This document shows positions 6,022-14,143 of a stretch of DNA of 16,374 bases, in pieces (the stretch's first letter is position 1; each line of letters begins with the position of its first letter). Location of the stretch: the NCBI GenBank assembly GCA_945876515.1, contig CAMCPF010000020.1:1-16374 (forward strand), read 5' to 3'. Source of the DNA: Candidatus Kuenenia stuttgartensis (GTDB lineage: Bacteria; Planctomycetota; Planctomycetia; Pirellulales; UBA1268). Made by a program: the position numbers and the translations under genes. The notes beneath the pieces were generated by a model. It saw nothing but the letters and a program-made list of their open reading frames with translations. It made no database searches and had not been told where the DNA came from.

Positions 6022-7779
6022 TCAGGCCGCGGCGCGGCGGGGCGGAGCCAGTTCGAAGAGCGAAAACAGGTCGTCCGCCGTGAGGCCCGCGCTCGCGGGG
6101 CCGTCGGCCTGGGAGAGGATCGTCTCGGAGAGATCCCGCTTCCGCCGGAGCACCTCGTCGATCCGCTCCTCGATCGTGCTGGCCGAAAGGAAGCGGGTCA
6201 CCGTCACGGCGCCGGCCGCGCCGATCCGATGGGCCCGGTTGATCGCCTGGTCCTCCACGGCCGGATTCCACCAGCGGTCGAAGAGGAACACGTATTGCGA
6301 GAACTGGAGGTTGAGCCCCACCGCGCCGGCACCGTAGGAAAGCAGGAGCACGGAATGGTTGCGACTCTCCTTGAACCGCCGGATCGCCTCGTCGCGGGCG
6401 GTGGTGCTCATGCCGCCATGGTATTCGAGCGGCCCGAACGCCGAGAGATTCTCCCGCAGCCGGCCGAGCGTCTCCACCCACTGACTGAAGACCAGCGCCT
6501 TGCGGCCGCTGGCCTGCACCTCCTCGAGCTCGGCCGTGAGCCGCTCGAGCTTCGCGCTCTCGCCGGTGGCGGTGTCGAAGTTGCAGATCTGCTTGAGGCG
6601 GAGCACCAGCTCGAAGACGTGCTGGATCGTGGCCTCGCGGCCCATGTCGGCGAGCCTGAGCACGCCCTCCTCCTCGGCCCGGCGGTAGGTCTCGCGCTGC
6701 TCAGGGCCGAGCTCGATCCGGGCGTCGCGGTCGAGCCGCGGCGGCATCTCGGTGAGTACCTTGTCCTTGGTGCGGCGGAGGATGTGGTCGGTGACGGCCC
6801 CGGCCATCGCCTTGGGCGTCATCCGGTCGTTGATCTGGCCCGGGTCGACGAACTCGAAGATCCCCACCAGGTCGTCGGCCGAGTTCTCCACAGGGGTGCC
6901 GGTCAGGGCCCAACTGCGGCGCCGGTCGAGGCTCACGATCGCCCGGTTGGTCTGGCTCGACTTGTTCTTGATCCGCTGGGCCTCGTCGAGCACGACCAGG
7001 TCGAACTCCAGGCCGAGTTCGGCCACGAGGTCGCGGTCGCGGACGAGCACCTCGTAATTCGCGAGTTTGACGGGCACGTCGGGGAGCGACCACTGCCACC
7101 GCCGCCGGGCGGGGTCGCCGTCGATCACGGCCACCACGAGTTCGGGCGCCCAGTCGGCGAGCTCCCGGGCCCAGTTGCTGACCAGTCCCTTGGGGCAGAC
7201 CACGAGCACCCGCCGGGCCTCGCCACTGCGGACGAGCAGCCGGATCGACGAGATCGCCTGCATCGACTTGCCGAGCCCCATCTCGTCGGCGAGCACGGCC
7301 GAGTGCCGCGGGAGGAGGAAGGCCATGCCCTCGAACTGAAAGGGAAACGGCTGCCGCGGGAACGCGAGCTTGCCGCCGCGGAGCATGGTCTCGAGATCGG
7401 GCTGTAACAGATAGAAGAAGCGTTCCGAGAGCTTGACGACGTCTTTCGGGGGCGCGATCCGTGCGCGACGCGCCTCGCCGCGGCACACCTTGGCCGGGGC
7501 GAGGTGCTGCGGCCCGTCCCCCAACGCTGCAGCCGGCGGGGCAACGTCCACGGGCCGCGAGAAGAAGTGGCTCTGCACCTTCGGTCGCGGCGGCAACGGC
7601 TCGAGCGAGGTCACCACCGGAGCCGGCAAGGTCACCGGGAGCCGCAGCGCGGGCGGCACGGGGAGGGCGAGTTCACAGCCGCCCGCGACGACGATCCGGG
7701 GCAGCGCGAAAGCCTCGCCGCCGAACGACCGCACCGGCGGCAGCGGGCCCGCGTCGCCGAGCTGATCGATCCCGGTCAT
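6022..7779 (-). CDS. SNF2-family (DEAD/H helicase-like) ATPase
   Basis: 585 residues from ATG at 7777-7779, preceded by AAGGA five bases upstream. The frame stays open upstream but there lies over the gene at 7803-8318, so that extension is rejected. Two RecA-like lobes are complete: Walker A DEMGLGKS (165-172), motif Ia VVCPKGLVSNW (193-203), DEAQ box LDEAQRIKN (264-272), motif III LTGTPVENS (292-300), motif V AGAVGLNLQ (484-492) and motif VI QAINRAHRIG (511-520). These define a Snf2/Rad54-type double-stranded DNA translocase that uses ATP to remodel protein-DNA complexes. About 140 proline-rich N-terminal residues match no domain I recognise; no SWIM zinc finger or nuclease domain is seen. 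It is compact compared with many bacterial SNF2 proteins. It follows the 171-aa gene by 23 bases and is probably co-transcribed. Its biological role is unknown; repair or transcription recycling is plausible. Confidence 0.93.
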   Translation of the reverse strand: MTGIDQLGDAGPLPPVRSFGGEAFALPRIVVAGGCELALPVPPALRLPVTLPAPVVTSLEPLPPRPKVQSHFFSRPVDVAPPAAALGDGPQHLAPAKVCRGEARRARIAPPKDVVKLSERFFYLLQPDLETMLRGGKLAFPRQPFPFQFEGMAFLLPRHSAVLADEMGLGKSMQAISSIRLLVRSGEARRVLVVCPKGLVSNWARELADWAPELVVAVIDGDPARRRWQWSLPDVPVKLANYEVLVRDRDLVAELGLEFDLVVLDEAQRIKNKSSQTNRAIVSLDRRRSWALTGTPVENSADDLVGIFEFVDPGQINDRMTPKAMAGAVTDHILRRTKDKVLTEMPPRLDRDARIELGPEQRETYRRAEEEGVLRLADMGREATIQHVFELVLRLKQICNFDTATGESAKLERLTAELEEVQASGRKALVFSQWVETLGRLRENLSAFGPLEYHGGMSTTARDEAIRRFKESRNHSVLLLSYGAGAVGLNLQFSQYVFLFDRWWNPAVEDQAINRAHRIGAAGAVTVTRFLSASTIEERIDEVLRRKRDLSETILSQADGPASAGLTADDLFSLFELAPPRRAAA

Positions 7780-7802
7780 ACCCGTCCTTGGATTCACCGG
7801 AA

Positions 7803-8318
7803 TCAGTGCCGGGCCGCCTCGTCGAGGGCCGCCCGGATCCGCTCGAACGGCTCGCAGAGATCCACGGCCGCGGCGAGCGTCGCGAGGCGGGCCTCGAGTT
7901 CGTCCGCCCGGGCGGCGTCTTCGGCGTGCGGACTCACCACCGCCTCGCCCACCAGGAAGCCGGCGGCGATCTGCTCGGCGGCCCCGCGCCGCACGAGCGC
8001 CAGCGGCAGGTGCGTGTGCGGCCGGACGTGGAGCATCGCGTCGTTGTCGGTGAGCACGACGGCCGGCGTCACCTTGCCCTCGGCGAGCAGGGCGCCACCG
8101 ACCTGGCGGCCGTGGAGATGGCCATGCAGCGTGGGGCCGTAGAGAATCTGTTGAGCCCGCGACACCTTGACGGGAGCCGTGCAGTGAAACTCGAGCGGCC
8201 GGCCGAGCGCGTCGACCACGAGATACCCGCCGAACAGGCCGTGGGCCGCCGACTCCAGCGTGGTCAGGAATCCGAACGACAGGCCCTCGAGCCCAGCTTC
8301 CGCCCGCTGCACGTCCAT
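7803..8318 (-). CDS. Unrecognised 171-aa protein upstream of SNF2
   Basis: 171 residues from ATG at 8316-8318, with GGGGAG four bases upstream. It ends 23 bases before the SNF2 start, so the two probably form one transcript. I do not recognise a family. The N-terminal two thirds look like an alpha/beta fold: FGFLTTLESAAHGLFGGYLVVDALGRPLEF reads as beta strands flanking a GG turn, then KVSRAQQILYGPTLHGHLHG (histidine-rich), then PAVVLTDNDAMLHVRPHTHLPLALV. The last 40 residues look helical (DELEARLATLAAAVDLCEPFERIRAAL) and could be a dimerisation segment. There is no signal peptide or membrane segment, so it should be cytoplasmic. The composition and codon use match its neighbours, supporting a real gene. 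Confidence 0.72.
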   Translation of the reverse strand: MDVQRAEAGLEGLSFGFLTTLESAAHGLFGGYLVVDALGRPLEFHCTAPVKVSRAQQILYGPTLHGHLHGRQVGGALLAEGKVTPAVVLTDNDAMLHVRPHTHLPLALVRRGAAEQIAAGFLVGEAVVSPHAEDAARADELEARLATLAAAVDLCEPFERIRAALDEAARH

Positions 8319-8581
8319 GCGACTCCCCGCGGACCGGGCCGGACGCTTCCCTGCGACCTCCCTCGCCCCTGTCCATCGGGACGCCAGGGCGGGCGGCTTT
8401 AGCCGAGCGCGGGTGACCTGAGCCCGGGGCAGGCAGCACAGCTGGGTCGGTCGCGACGGCGAGTTGCGCGATTACAGCGGCTGGAGCGGCTCCCGAACGT
8501 GGAAAATCCCCGGACTGCGGCCTACTATAAGGCTGCGAACTGGAATCCTTCCGGCAGCGATTCCCCCCGGCGAGCGAAGTC
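8319..8581. promoter_or_regulatory. Divergent intergenic region between two transcription units
   Basis: 263 bases separate the minus-strand 171-aa/SNF2 pair from the plus-strand operon, so it must hold outward promoters for both unless one is read from further away. The plus-strand candidate is listed separately. No convincing minus-strand -35/-10 pair is seen. No gene is seen here. Confidence 0.5.
8500..8528 (+). promoter_or_regulatory. Candidate sigma-70-type promoter for the plus-strand operon
   Basis: TGGAAA (8500-8505, four of six to TTGACA) is 17 bases from TACTAT (8523-8528, four of six to TATAAT) in an unusually AT-rich patch for this sequence. Transcription would start near 8535, leaving a leader of about 47 bases before the ATG at 8582. 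Confidence 0.4.
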
Positions 8582-9052
8582 ATGCACGACGGTTCCCCAT
8601 TTTTCACGCAGGTGGACATCTCCGCCAGCACGCCCGCCACGGGTCGCCCCACCCAGACCGGCGACCTCGGGGAGACCAACGGGTTGTTGCGGGAGTTGGT
8701 CGAACACACGCGAAAGTCGAACGATCTCCTGCTCGAGATCCTGGCGCAGGTCTCGCTCCAGCACCGGCAGCGGGCTGCCGAACTCAAGGCTTGGAAAGAG
8801 GCCAACCCGCAGCTGGCCAAGTCGTGCCGACAGGCGGCCGAGTCGCTGGCTCGGGTGCACACGGAGTTTCTCTCGAGCATCGCCCAGGAGGCGGCCGACA
8901 ACGCCGAGGATTTCTCCGACAGCGAGTATGCGCTCGGCGAGTTCATCGACCGCTACGGCCCGCGGCTCGCCCACTTCAATGGAGTGCTTCAGCTCTTCGC
9001 CCAGTTGGGTGCCCCCTTGCCCCAACAGCCGGGCCAGTCGTCCGAAGGTTGA
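8582..9052 (+). CDS. Unrecognised 156-aa soluble helical protein
   Basis: 156 residues from ATG at 8582. The upstream GCGAGCGAAG is a poor ribosome binding site, but no better in-frame start exists. After a polar 25-residue leader the protein is mostly helical: LLRELVEHTRKSNDLLLEIL (35-54) is coiled-coil-like, followed by an RAAELKAWKEANPQLAKSCR helix, a region rich in acidic residues (about 100-120) and FIDRYGPRLAHFNGVLQLFAQL. There is no signal peptide, membrane segment or catalytic motif. It resembles short conserved proteins of planctomycetes as I remember them, which I could not check. It ends 32 bases before the acyl-activating enzyme and may be the first gene of that operon, or a separate gene sharing its promoter. 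Confidence 0.7.
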   Translation: MHDGSPFFTQVDISASTPATGRPTQTGDLGETNGLLRELVEHTRKSNDLLLEILAQVSLQHRQRAAELKAWKEANPQLAKSCRQAAESLARVHTEFLSSIAQEAADNAEDFSDSEYALGEFIDRYGPRLAHFNGVLQLFAQLGAPLPQQPGQSSEG

Positions 9053-9084
9053 CCCGCCCCGCCCCATCCTCCCCGGAAGTTCCC

Positions 9085-10209
9085 ATGTCCGTCACCGCCA
9101 CCCGACCCCCGGTCTTCGAAGTCGCCACGCCGGAGCAGGTCGCCGCGGCCCGCGCCACCCTCGACGCGCACACCGTCGAGATGATGGCCTGGCACTTCCA
9201 CGAATCCACCGGCTGCCCGTTCTGGCTGGAGTATGCGAAGTCGCTGACCTTCAACCCGCTGACGGAAGTGACGTGCTACGACGACCTGAAGAAGTTTCCG
9301 CCCTTCGAAGACGAGTGGCTGCGGGGCGGGCCGGTCCGCCGGTGGGTGCCGAAGGGTATGGCCGACCAGCCGATGTACGTCTTTGAGACCGGCGGCACCA
9401 CGGGCATCCCCAAGTCGCGGGTCAACTCCCGCGACTTCCGCACCGACTACGAGATGTTCAGCGACACGCTGCCGGAGGAGTTCTTCCCCAGGGGTGCCAA
9501 CTGGCTGATGCTCGGTCCCTCGGGCCCGCGCCGGCTGCGGCTCTCGATCGAGCACCTCGCCCAGTATCGCGGCGGGATCTGCTTCTGCGTTGACCTCGAC
9601 CCCCGCTGGGTGATCAAGCTGATCCAGAAGGGCTGGATGGAGCACCTGGAGGCCTACAAGCAGCACTGCATCGACCAGGCGATCACGATCCTGGAGGCCG
9701 GCCACGACGTCCGCTGCATGTTCACCACGCCCAAGCTGCTCGAGGCCCTGGCTCTGGCCCTTGAAAAACGTGGCACGACGCTCCGCAAGGCCGGGATCAC
9801 CGGGATCTTCTCGGGCGGCACCGAGTTCACGCCGCAGTGGACCCGGTTCGCGGTGGAGGAGTTTCTCGACGGCGCCTACATGACGCCCACCTACGGCAAC
9901 ACGCTGATGGGCCTGGCGGCGAGCCGGCCGGTGGTGCCGGCCGATGGCTACACGATCGCCTACTACGCCCCGCAGCCGCGGGCCGTGATCGAGGTGGTGG
10001 ACTTCGACGACCGTGACGCGGTCGTACCCTACGGCGCGACGGGCCGCGTCCGGCTGACCACACTCACGAAGGAGACCTTCATCCCCGGCTTCCTCGAGCG
10101 GGACGAAGGGGAGCGGGAACTGCCCTACGTGAAGTATCCCTGGGACGGCATCAGCGGTGTCCGCCCATTCCGCGAACTCGCCGCCACCACCACCGTCGGA
10201 GTTTATTGA
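9085..10209 (+). CDS. PaaK/LuxE-like adenylate-forming acyl-activating enzyme
   Basis: 374 residues from ATG at 9085, with GGAAG five bases upstream; the frame is open further upstream but without credible coding sequence. Core motifs of the ANL (adenylate-forming) superfamily are visible: phosphate loop ETGGTTGIPKSR (101-112), an adenine-pocket-like TPTYGNT (267-273) and GATGRVRLTTL (317-327). Such enzymes attack ATP with a carboxylate to make acyl-AMP, then transfer the acyl group to CoA or a protein thiol. The length is closer to LuxE acyl-protein synthetase (about 370-380 residues) than to full acyl-CoA synthetases (over 500), and the usual C-terminal lysine-bearing domain appears reduced or absent. 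This leaves open whether CoA or a protein is the acceptor. The stop overlaps the next start as TGATG, tying it to the reductase gene. Confidence 0.8.
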   Translation: MSVTATRPPVFEVATPEQVAAARATLDAHTVEMMAWHFHESTGCPFWLEYAKSLTFNPLTEVTCYDDLKKFPPFEDEWLRGGPVRRWVPKGMADQPMYVFETGGTTGIPKSRVNSRDFRTDYEMFSDTLPEEFFPRGANWLMLGPSGPRRLRLSIEHLAQYRGGICFCVDLDPRWVIKLIQKGWMEHLEAYKQHCIDQAITILEAGHDVRCMFTTPKLLEALALALEKRGTTLRKAGITGIFSGGTEFTPQWTRFAVEEFLDGAYMTPTYGNTLMGLAASRPVVPADGYTIAYYAPQPRAVIEVVDFDDRDAVVPYGATGRVRLTTLTKETFIPGFLERDEGERELPYVKYPWDGISGVRPFRELAATTTVGVY

Positions 10210-11642
10210 TGCACCTGCCCGCCTGGCGTTTCGGCAAGCCCTACGAGTCGCTCGAACGCGACACGCTCGTGCATTTTCTGACCGGCGAGCCCGTCGCCGA
10301 GGTCAGCCAGGTCGGCGGCGCGATCGTCGGCCGCGACCTGCAGAAGGCCGGCCAGGCGCGGGCGGCGCTCATGGCCCTCGACCCCGAGGACGTCGTGGAG
10401 CGGCTCCAGACCGCCGGCAACCTCTACGCCAACGGCACCGTGACCGTCGGCGGCGAGCCCCAGTCGCCCGAGCGGTTCGTGAAGTGCCAGTCGGCCACCA
10501 CCGGGCTGCCAGAGAGCCTCTGCCGGGCGAACATGCAGAAGAACATGTTCGTCCTCTCGAACATGGACCGGATCCTCGACGCCCTCTCCCGCGGCCTCGA
10601 CCCTGCGATCCTCTGGACGGGCCACGGCGTCGAGCATCGGGGCGTCACGGTCAGCTACCAGGCGCAGTCGCCCGTGCTCGGCCTCGTGCTTCCCTCCAAC
10701 TCACCCGGCGTGCACACCCTCTGGCTGCCGGTCGTGGCGCTCGGCATGGGTCTGGTGATGAAGCCCGGCAGCCAGGAACCGTGGACGCCCTACCGGATGG
10801 CGGCGGCGATGGTGGAGGCGGGCATCCCGGCCGAGGCGATCAGCCTTTATCCGGGCCCGACCGACGTCGGCGCTGCCGTGCTCGCCGGCTGTGGGCGGAG
10901 CATGATCTTCGGGTCAGCCAAGACGGTCGAGCAGTATCGCGGCAACCCGCGGGTGCAGGTACACGGGCCGGGCTTTTCCAAGCTGATCCTGGGCGACGAC
11001 TGCGTGGACGACTGGGAGCGGTATCTCGACGTGATGGCCGAGAGCGTGGCCATCAACAGCGGTCGCGGCTGCATCAACGCCTCCGCGATCTACGCCAGCC
11101 GGCATACCAAGGCGATCGCCGACGCGCTCGCCGCCCGGCTCGGGCCGATCGAGGTCAAACCGCCCGACGATCCCGAGGCCAAGCTGGCGGCATTCACGAT
11201 CCCCGGCGCCGCCAAGGCGATCTGGGGCCAGATCGAGGGGCTGCTCAAGGCTCCCGGCGTGACCCACGCCACGGCCCCCTACGGCGACCGGTTCGTGGAA
11301 GGGGAACGCTGCGGCTGGCTGCGGCCCGTGGTGGTCCACGCCACGAACCCGGAGCCGGAGATCACCCGGGCTGAATACATGTTCCCGTTCGTCACGGTCG
11401 TCGAGTGCCCACAGGAACGGGTGCTGGAGAAAATCGGCCCCACGCTCGTGGGCACGGTGATCACCGATGACGAGGACTTCCAGCGGCGGCTGATCGACTG
11501 CACCCACATCGACCGGCTCAACCTCGGGCCGATCCCCACCACGAAGCTCGACTGGCTCCAGCCCCACGAGGGCAACATCATCGACTTCCTCTACCGATCG
11601 CGGGCGCTGCAGGTGGCGGCGCCGGTTGGCGCCACGGCGTGA
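10209..11642 (+). CDS. Aldehyde-dehydrogenase-fold, probably acyl-reducing enzyme
   Basis: 477 residues from ATG at 10209, one base inside the previous stop (TGATG), with GGAG seven bases upstream; a TTG one codon earlier is less likely. Features of the aldehyde dehydrogenase superfamily: PSNSPGVHTLW (162-172, equivalent to the P-x-N-x-P cofactor region), IFGSAKT (233-239), HGPGFSKLILGDD (252-264) and the catalytic cysteine Cys288 in SGRGCINAS. AEYMFPFVTVVE (388-399) corresponds to the conserved E-x-x-F-x-P segment. The length equals that typical of LuxC acyl reductase (about 480) and the protein is divergent from classical aldehyde oxidisers. Beside an acyl-activating enzyme and an alcohol dehydrogenase, an NAD(P)H-dependent acyl-CoA or acyl-enzyme to aldehyde reduction is the best reading, or the reverse. 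Direction and substrate are not visible in the sequence. Confidence 0.82.
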   Translation: MHLPAWRFGKPYESLERDTLVHFLTGEPVAEVSQVGGAIVGRDLQKAGQARAALMALDPEDVVERLQTAGNLYANGTVTVGGEPQSPERFVKCQSATTGLPESLCRANMQKNMFVLSNMDRILDALSRGLDPAILWTGHGVEHRGVTVSYQAQSPVLGLVLPSNSPGVHTLWLPVVALGMGLVMKPGSQEPWTPYRMAAAMVEAGIPAEAISLYPGPTDVGAAVLAGCGRSMIFGSAKTVEQYRGNPRVQVHGPGFSKLILGDDCVDDWERYLDVMAESVAINSGRGCINASAIYASRHTKAIADALAARLGPIEVKPPDDPEAKLAAFTIPGAAKAIWGQIEGLLKAPGVTHATAPYGDRFVEGERCGWLRPVVVHATNPEPEITRAEYMFPFVTVVECPQERVLEKIGPTLVGTVITDDEDFQRRLIDCTHIDRLNLGPIPTTKLDWLQPHEGNIIDFLYRSRALQVAAPVGATA

Positions 11643-12811
11643 GTGCCACCGTGGGAGCCGCCTTCGAGTTCCGCCCCGGACCGAGGCTCGTCGTCGGGCC
11701 AGGCACGCTCGCGCGGCTCGGCGACCTGGCCCGTGAGTTGGGCGCCACCCGGGCCCTCGTCACGAGCGATCCCGGGATCGTGGCGGCCGGCCACGCGGCA
11801 GCCGGGCTGGCCGCGCTCGAAGCGGCCGGCCTCGCGACCGCCGTGTTCTCCGAGTTCGGTGAAAACCCCTCGACGATCGAGGTCGAGGCCGGCACGGCCC
11901 TGGCCCGCGAGTTTCGCCCCGACCTGCTCGTGGGCCTCGGTGGCGGCAGTTCGATGGACTGCGCTAAGGGGATCAACTTTCTCGTCTCCCGCGGCGGCCG
12001 GATGGAAGACCACAGGGGCCGGGGCAGACCTGGGCCGCCGATGCTGGCCTCGATCGCCGTGCCCACGACGGCCGGCACCGGCAGCGAGACGCAGTCGTTC
12101 GCCCTGATCACCGACAGCGTCACGGGCATGAAGATGGCCTGCGGCGATCCCGCGGCCGCCTTCCGGGTGGCGATTCTCGACGTGAATCTCACGCTCACCC
12201 AGCCGCCGCGGGTCGCCGCCATGACAGGCGTCGATGCCGTGGCCCATGCCGTCGAGAGCTTCGTGAGCACCGCGGCCACGCCCGCCTCGCGGATGCTCGC
12301 GCGGGAGGCGTGGCGGCTCTTAGCAACGAACCTGCCGCGGGTGCTCGTCGACGCCCAGGCCCGGGAGACCGGGCAACTCGAGGCCCGCGCGGCCGTCCAG
12401 CTCGGGGCCGCCTGGGCGGGCCTGGCGATCGAGAACTCGATGCTCGGCGCCGCCCACGCGCTGGCCAATCCGCTCACGGCCGCCCACGGCACCGTCCACG
12501 GCCAGGCCGTCGGGCTCGCGCTGCCGCACGTCGTGCGTTTCAATGCTCCGGCGGCGGAGCAGGCATATGGCGAACTGCTCCTGGCCGGCGGCATCGACGC
12601 ACCTGACGGCCGGGCCGCCGCCACGCTCGCCGCCTGGCTCGAAGCCCTGTTGGCCGCCGCGGGCCTCGGTCGGTCGCTGCGGGACGTCGGCATCGCTGCG
12701 CCCGACATTCCGGTGCTTGCCGCCGCCGCGGCCACGCAGTGGACGGGCGGTTTCAACCCGCGGCCGGTCACGGCGGCCGATCTGGTGGCGATCTACGAGG
12801 CCGCCCGATGA
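11639..12811 (+). CDS. Iron-containing alcohol dehydrogenase
   Basis: 390 residues from GTG at 11639, overlapping the reductase stop by four bases (GTGA); GTG at 11651 is an alternative. The Fe-ADH (group III) hallmarks are complete: nucleotide motif GLGGGSSMDCAKG (99-111), VPTTAGTGSE (141-150) and metal ligands Asp199 and His203 in TGVDAVAHAVES, His273 in LGAAHALANPL and His287 in VHG. The His273-His287 spacing of 14 matches FucO-type enzymes (His263/His277). It interconverts an aldehyde and a primary alcohol with NAD(P)(H). Placed after an acyl reductase it recalls AdhE, where the two activities are fused, but here they are separate coupled genes. The physiological substrate cannot be read from the sequence. 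Confidence 0.93.
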   Translation: MSATVGAAFEFRPGPRLVVGPGTLARLGDLARELGATRALVTSDPGIVAAGHAAAGLAALEAAGLATAVFSEFGENPSTIEVEAGTALAREFRPDLLVGLGGGSSMDCAKGINFLVSRGGRMEDHRGRGRPGPPMLASIAVPTTAGTGSETQSFALITDSVTGMKMACGDPAAAFRVAILDVNLTLTQPPRVAAMTGVDAVAHAVESFVSTAATPASRMLAREAWRLLATNLPRVLVDAQARETGQLEARAAVQLGAAWAGLAIENSMLGAAHALANPLTAAHGTVHGQAVGLALPHVVRFNAPAAEQAYGELLLAGGIDAPDGRAAATLAAWLEALLAAAGLGRSLRDVGIAAPDIPVLAAAAATQWTGGFNPRPVTAADLVAIYEAAR

Positions 12812-14079
12812 CCGGCGCCCGGCTCGCGACCGTGGCCCTCGTGCCGCTGGCCCTGACACCGGCTTTCGCGGCGACTCGCGCGGCCGATCCTGCCATCGCC
12901 ATCGCTGCCATTCCCGACGACGCTGCCATGCCCGCCGACGATCCCGACGCGGCGGCTGCCGACGCCTGGCCGATGTCCCGCGGCTCGCTCGCCGGCACAG
13001 GCCGCTCCGCCACGCTGCTCAGGCTCCCGCTCGCCGAAGCGTGGCGACGCGACTTCGACAAGACGGCCTTCGCGGCCGGGCCCGTGATCGCCGGTGGCGC
13101 GGTCTATGTGGGCGATCTCGACGGCGGCTTTCATGCGCTCGACCTCGCGACGGGCGCAGACCGTTGGACCCGTCGGATCGACGGTGCCGGCTTCACGTCG
13201 GCCGCGGCGGCCGCCCCCGACCCGGCGCTGCCGCTGGTGGTCGGCGACGACGTGGGGATGGTCCGCGGCCTCGACCGGGCGACCGGCGAGACGCAGTGGG
13301 AGTACGCGACGGAGGGGGAGATCTCGGGGGGGCCGACGATCCTCGTCGATGGCGGCGGCCCGCGGGTGCTCGTCGGCTCGCAGGACGCCTCGCTCTCCTG
13401 CCTCGACCAGGCGCCGGGCAAGCTCCTCTGGAAGCACTCGATCGCCGACCAGATCCGCTGTGCCCCGACGGTCGCCCGGACCCCCGCCGGTGACCGTGTG
13501 TTCCTGGCCGGCTGCGACGGCCGGCTCCACATCCTCGACGCCGCCACGGGCAAGGAGGCCGCCGCCATCGAAATCGGCGGCCCGACCGGCACCACGCCCG
13601 CCGTCAGCGGCAGCCGCGTGCTGTTCGGCACCGAGGGGGGCGCCTTCTTCGCGATCGACTTCCTCGAGCCGGCCGTCGCGTGGCGGAAGCAGCCGGCGGG
13701 CAATGCCCAGGCCTATCGTTCGAGCGCCGCGGTCGTGGGCGACCTGGCGATCGTCGGCACCCGCGGCCGGGCCGTCGAGGCCTTCGCCATCGCCGACGGC
13801 ACCACGCGCTGGAGACAGCCGCGGCGGGGCGCGGTCGATGCCTCGCCGGTGGTCGTGACGGCCACAGGCAGCGAGGCTGATCCGCTCACGCCGCCCCGGC
13901 CAGTGGTGATCGTGGCCGATGCCAAGGGCGGGGTCGCCGCGCTGGAGGCCGGCACGGGCGAACTGGCCTGGGAGTTCGACGCCGGCGGTGGTTTCGGGAG
14001 CGGGGCCGCCGTGGCGGCGGGACGGGTGGTGATCGCCTCCGATGATGGCACCGTCTGGTGCTTTCGGTCGGCTGAGTGA
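12808..14079 (+). CDS. Secreted PQQ-like (BamB-type) beta-propeller protein
   Basis: 423 residues from ATG at 12808, overlapping the alcohol dehydrogenase stop by four bases (ATGA). The signal peptide is residues 1-21 (ALTPAFA-AT), followed by an Ala/Asp/Pro-rich linker (25-53) and the propeller. Blades are marked by repeated A-x-D-x-x-T-G-x-x-x-W motifs: ALDLATGADRW (110-120), GLDRATGETQWEY, CLDQAPGKLLWKH, ILDAATGKEAA, AIDFLEPAVAWRK, AFAIADGTTRWRQ and ALEAGTGELAWEF, with WPMSRGSLAGTG at its start. These PQQ-like repeats are usually structural and do not by themselves prove a PQQ cofactor; no dehydrogenase active-site residues are evident. It should act in the periplasm or be membrane-anchored by a partner. 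Its tight coupling to cytoplasmic enzymes is unusual and its job is unknown. Confidence 0.87.
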   Translation: MTGARLATVALVPLALTPAFAATRAADPAIAIAAIPDDAAMPADDPDAAAADAWPMSRGSLAGTGRSATLLRLPLAEAWRRDFDKTAFAAGPVIAGGAVYVGDLDGGFHALDLATGADRWTRRIDGAGFTSAAAAAPDPALPLVVGDDVGMVRGLDRATGETQWEYATEGEISGGPTILVDGGGPRVLVGSQDASLSCLDQAPGKLLWKHSIADQIRCAPTVARTPAGDRVFLAGCDGRLHILDAATGKEAAAIEIGGPTGTTPAVSGSRVLFGTEGGAFFAIDFLEPAVAWRKQPAGNAQAYRSSAAVVGDLAIVGTRGRAVEAFAIADGTTRWRQPRRGAVDASPVVVTATGSEADPLTPPRPVVIVADAKGGVAALEAGTGELAWEFDAGGGFGSGAAVAAGRVVIASDDGTVWCFRSAE

Positions 14080-14143
14080 CTGGCGGCGGCAGGAACCGCT
14101 GCCCCACGACCCGAAAGCCCCCAGCCCGGAGAGTCTGCCCGCG

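Noticed and set aside
5746..7407. 553-residue plus-strand open frame
   Set aside because: It is antisense to the SNF2 gene, which has every helicase motif; the frame starts in the intergenic repeat and shows no recognisable domain.
6022..8318. DISARM or other phage-defence locus suggested by the SNF2 gene
   Set aside because: No methyltransferase, DUF1998, phospholipase D or nuclease gene lies next to it, and the neighbours are metabolic or structural.
7780..8946. 389-residue N-terminal extension of the SNF2 protein
   Set aside because: It runs through another gene at 7803-8318 and antisense to the 156-aa gene, in low-complexity Arg/Gly/Pro sequence. ATG at 7779 has a ribosome binding site.
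9085..14079. Bacterial microcompartment operon, suggested by aldehyde and alcohol dehydrogenases in a planctomycete
   Set aside because: No shell-protein (BMC domain) genes and no encapsulation peptide are visible in the window.
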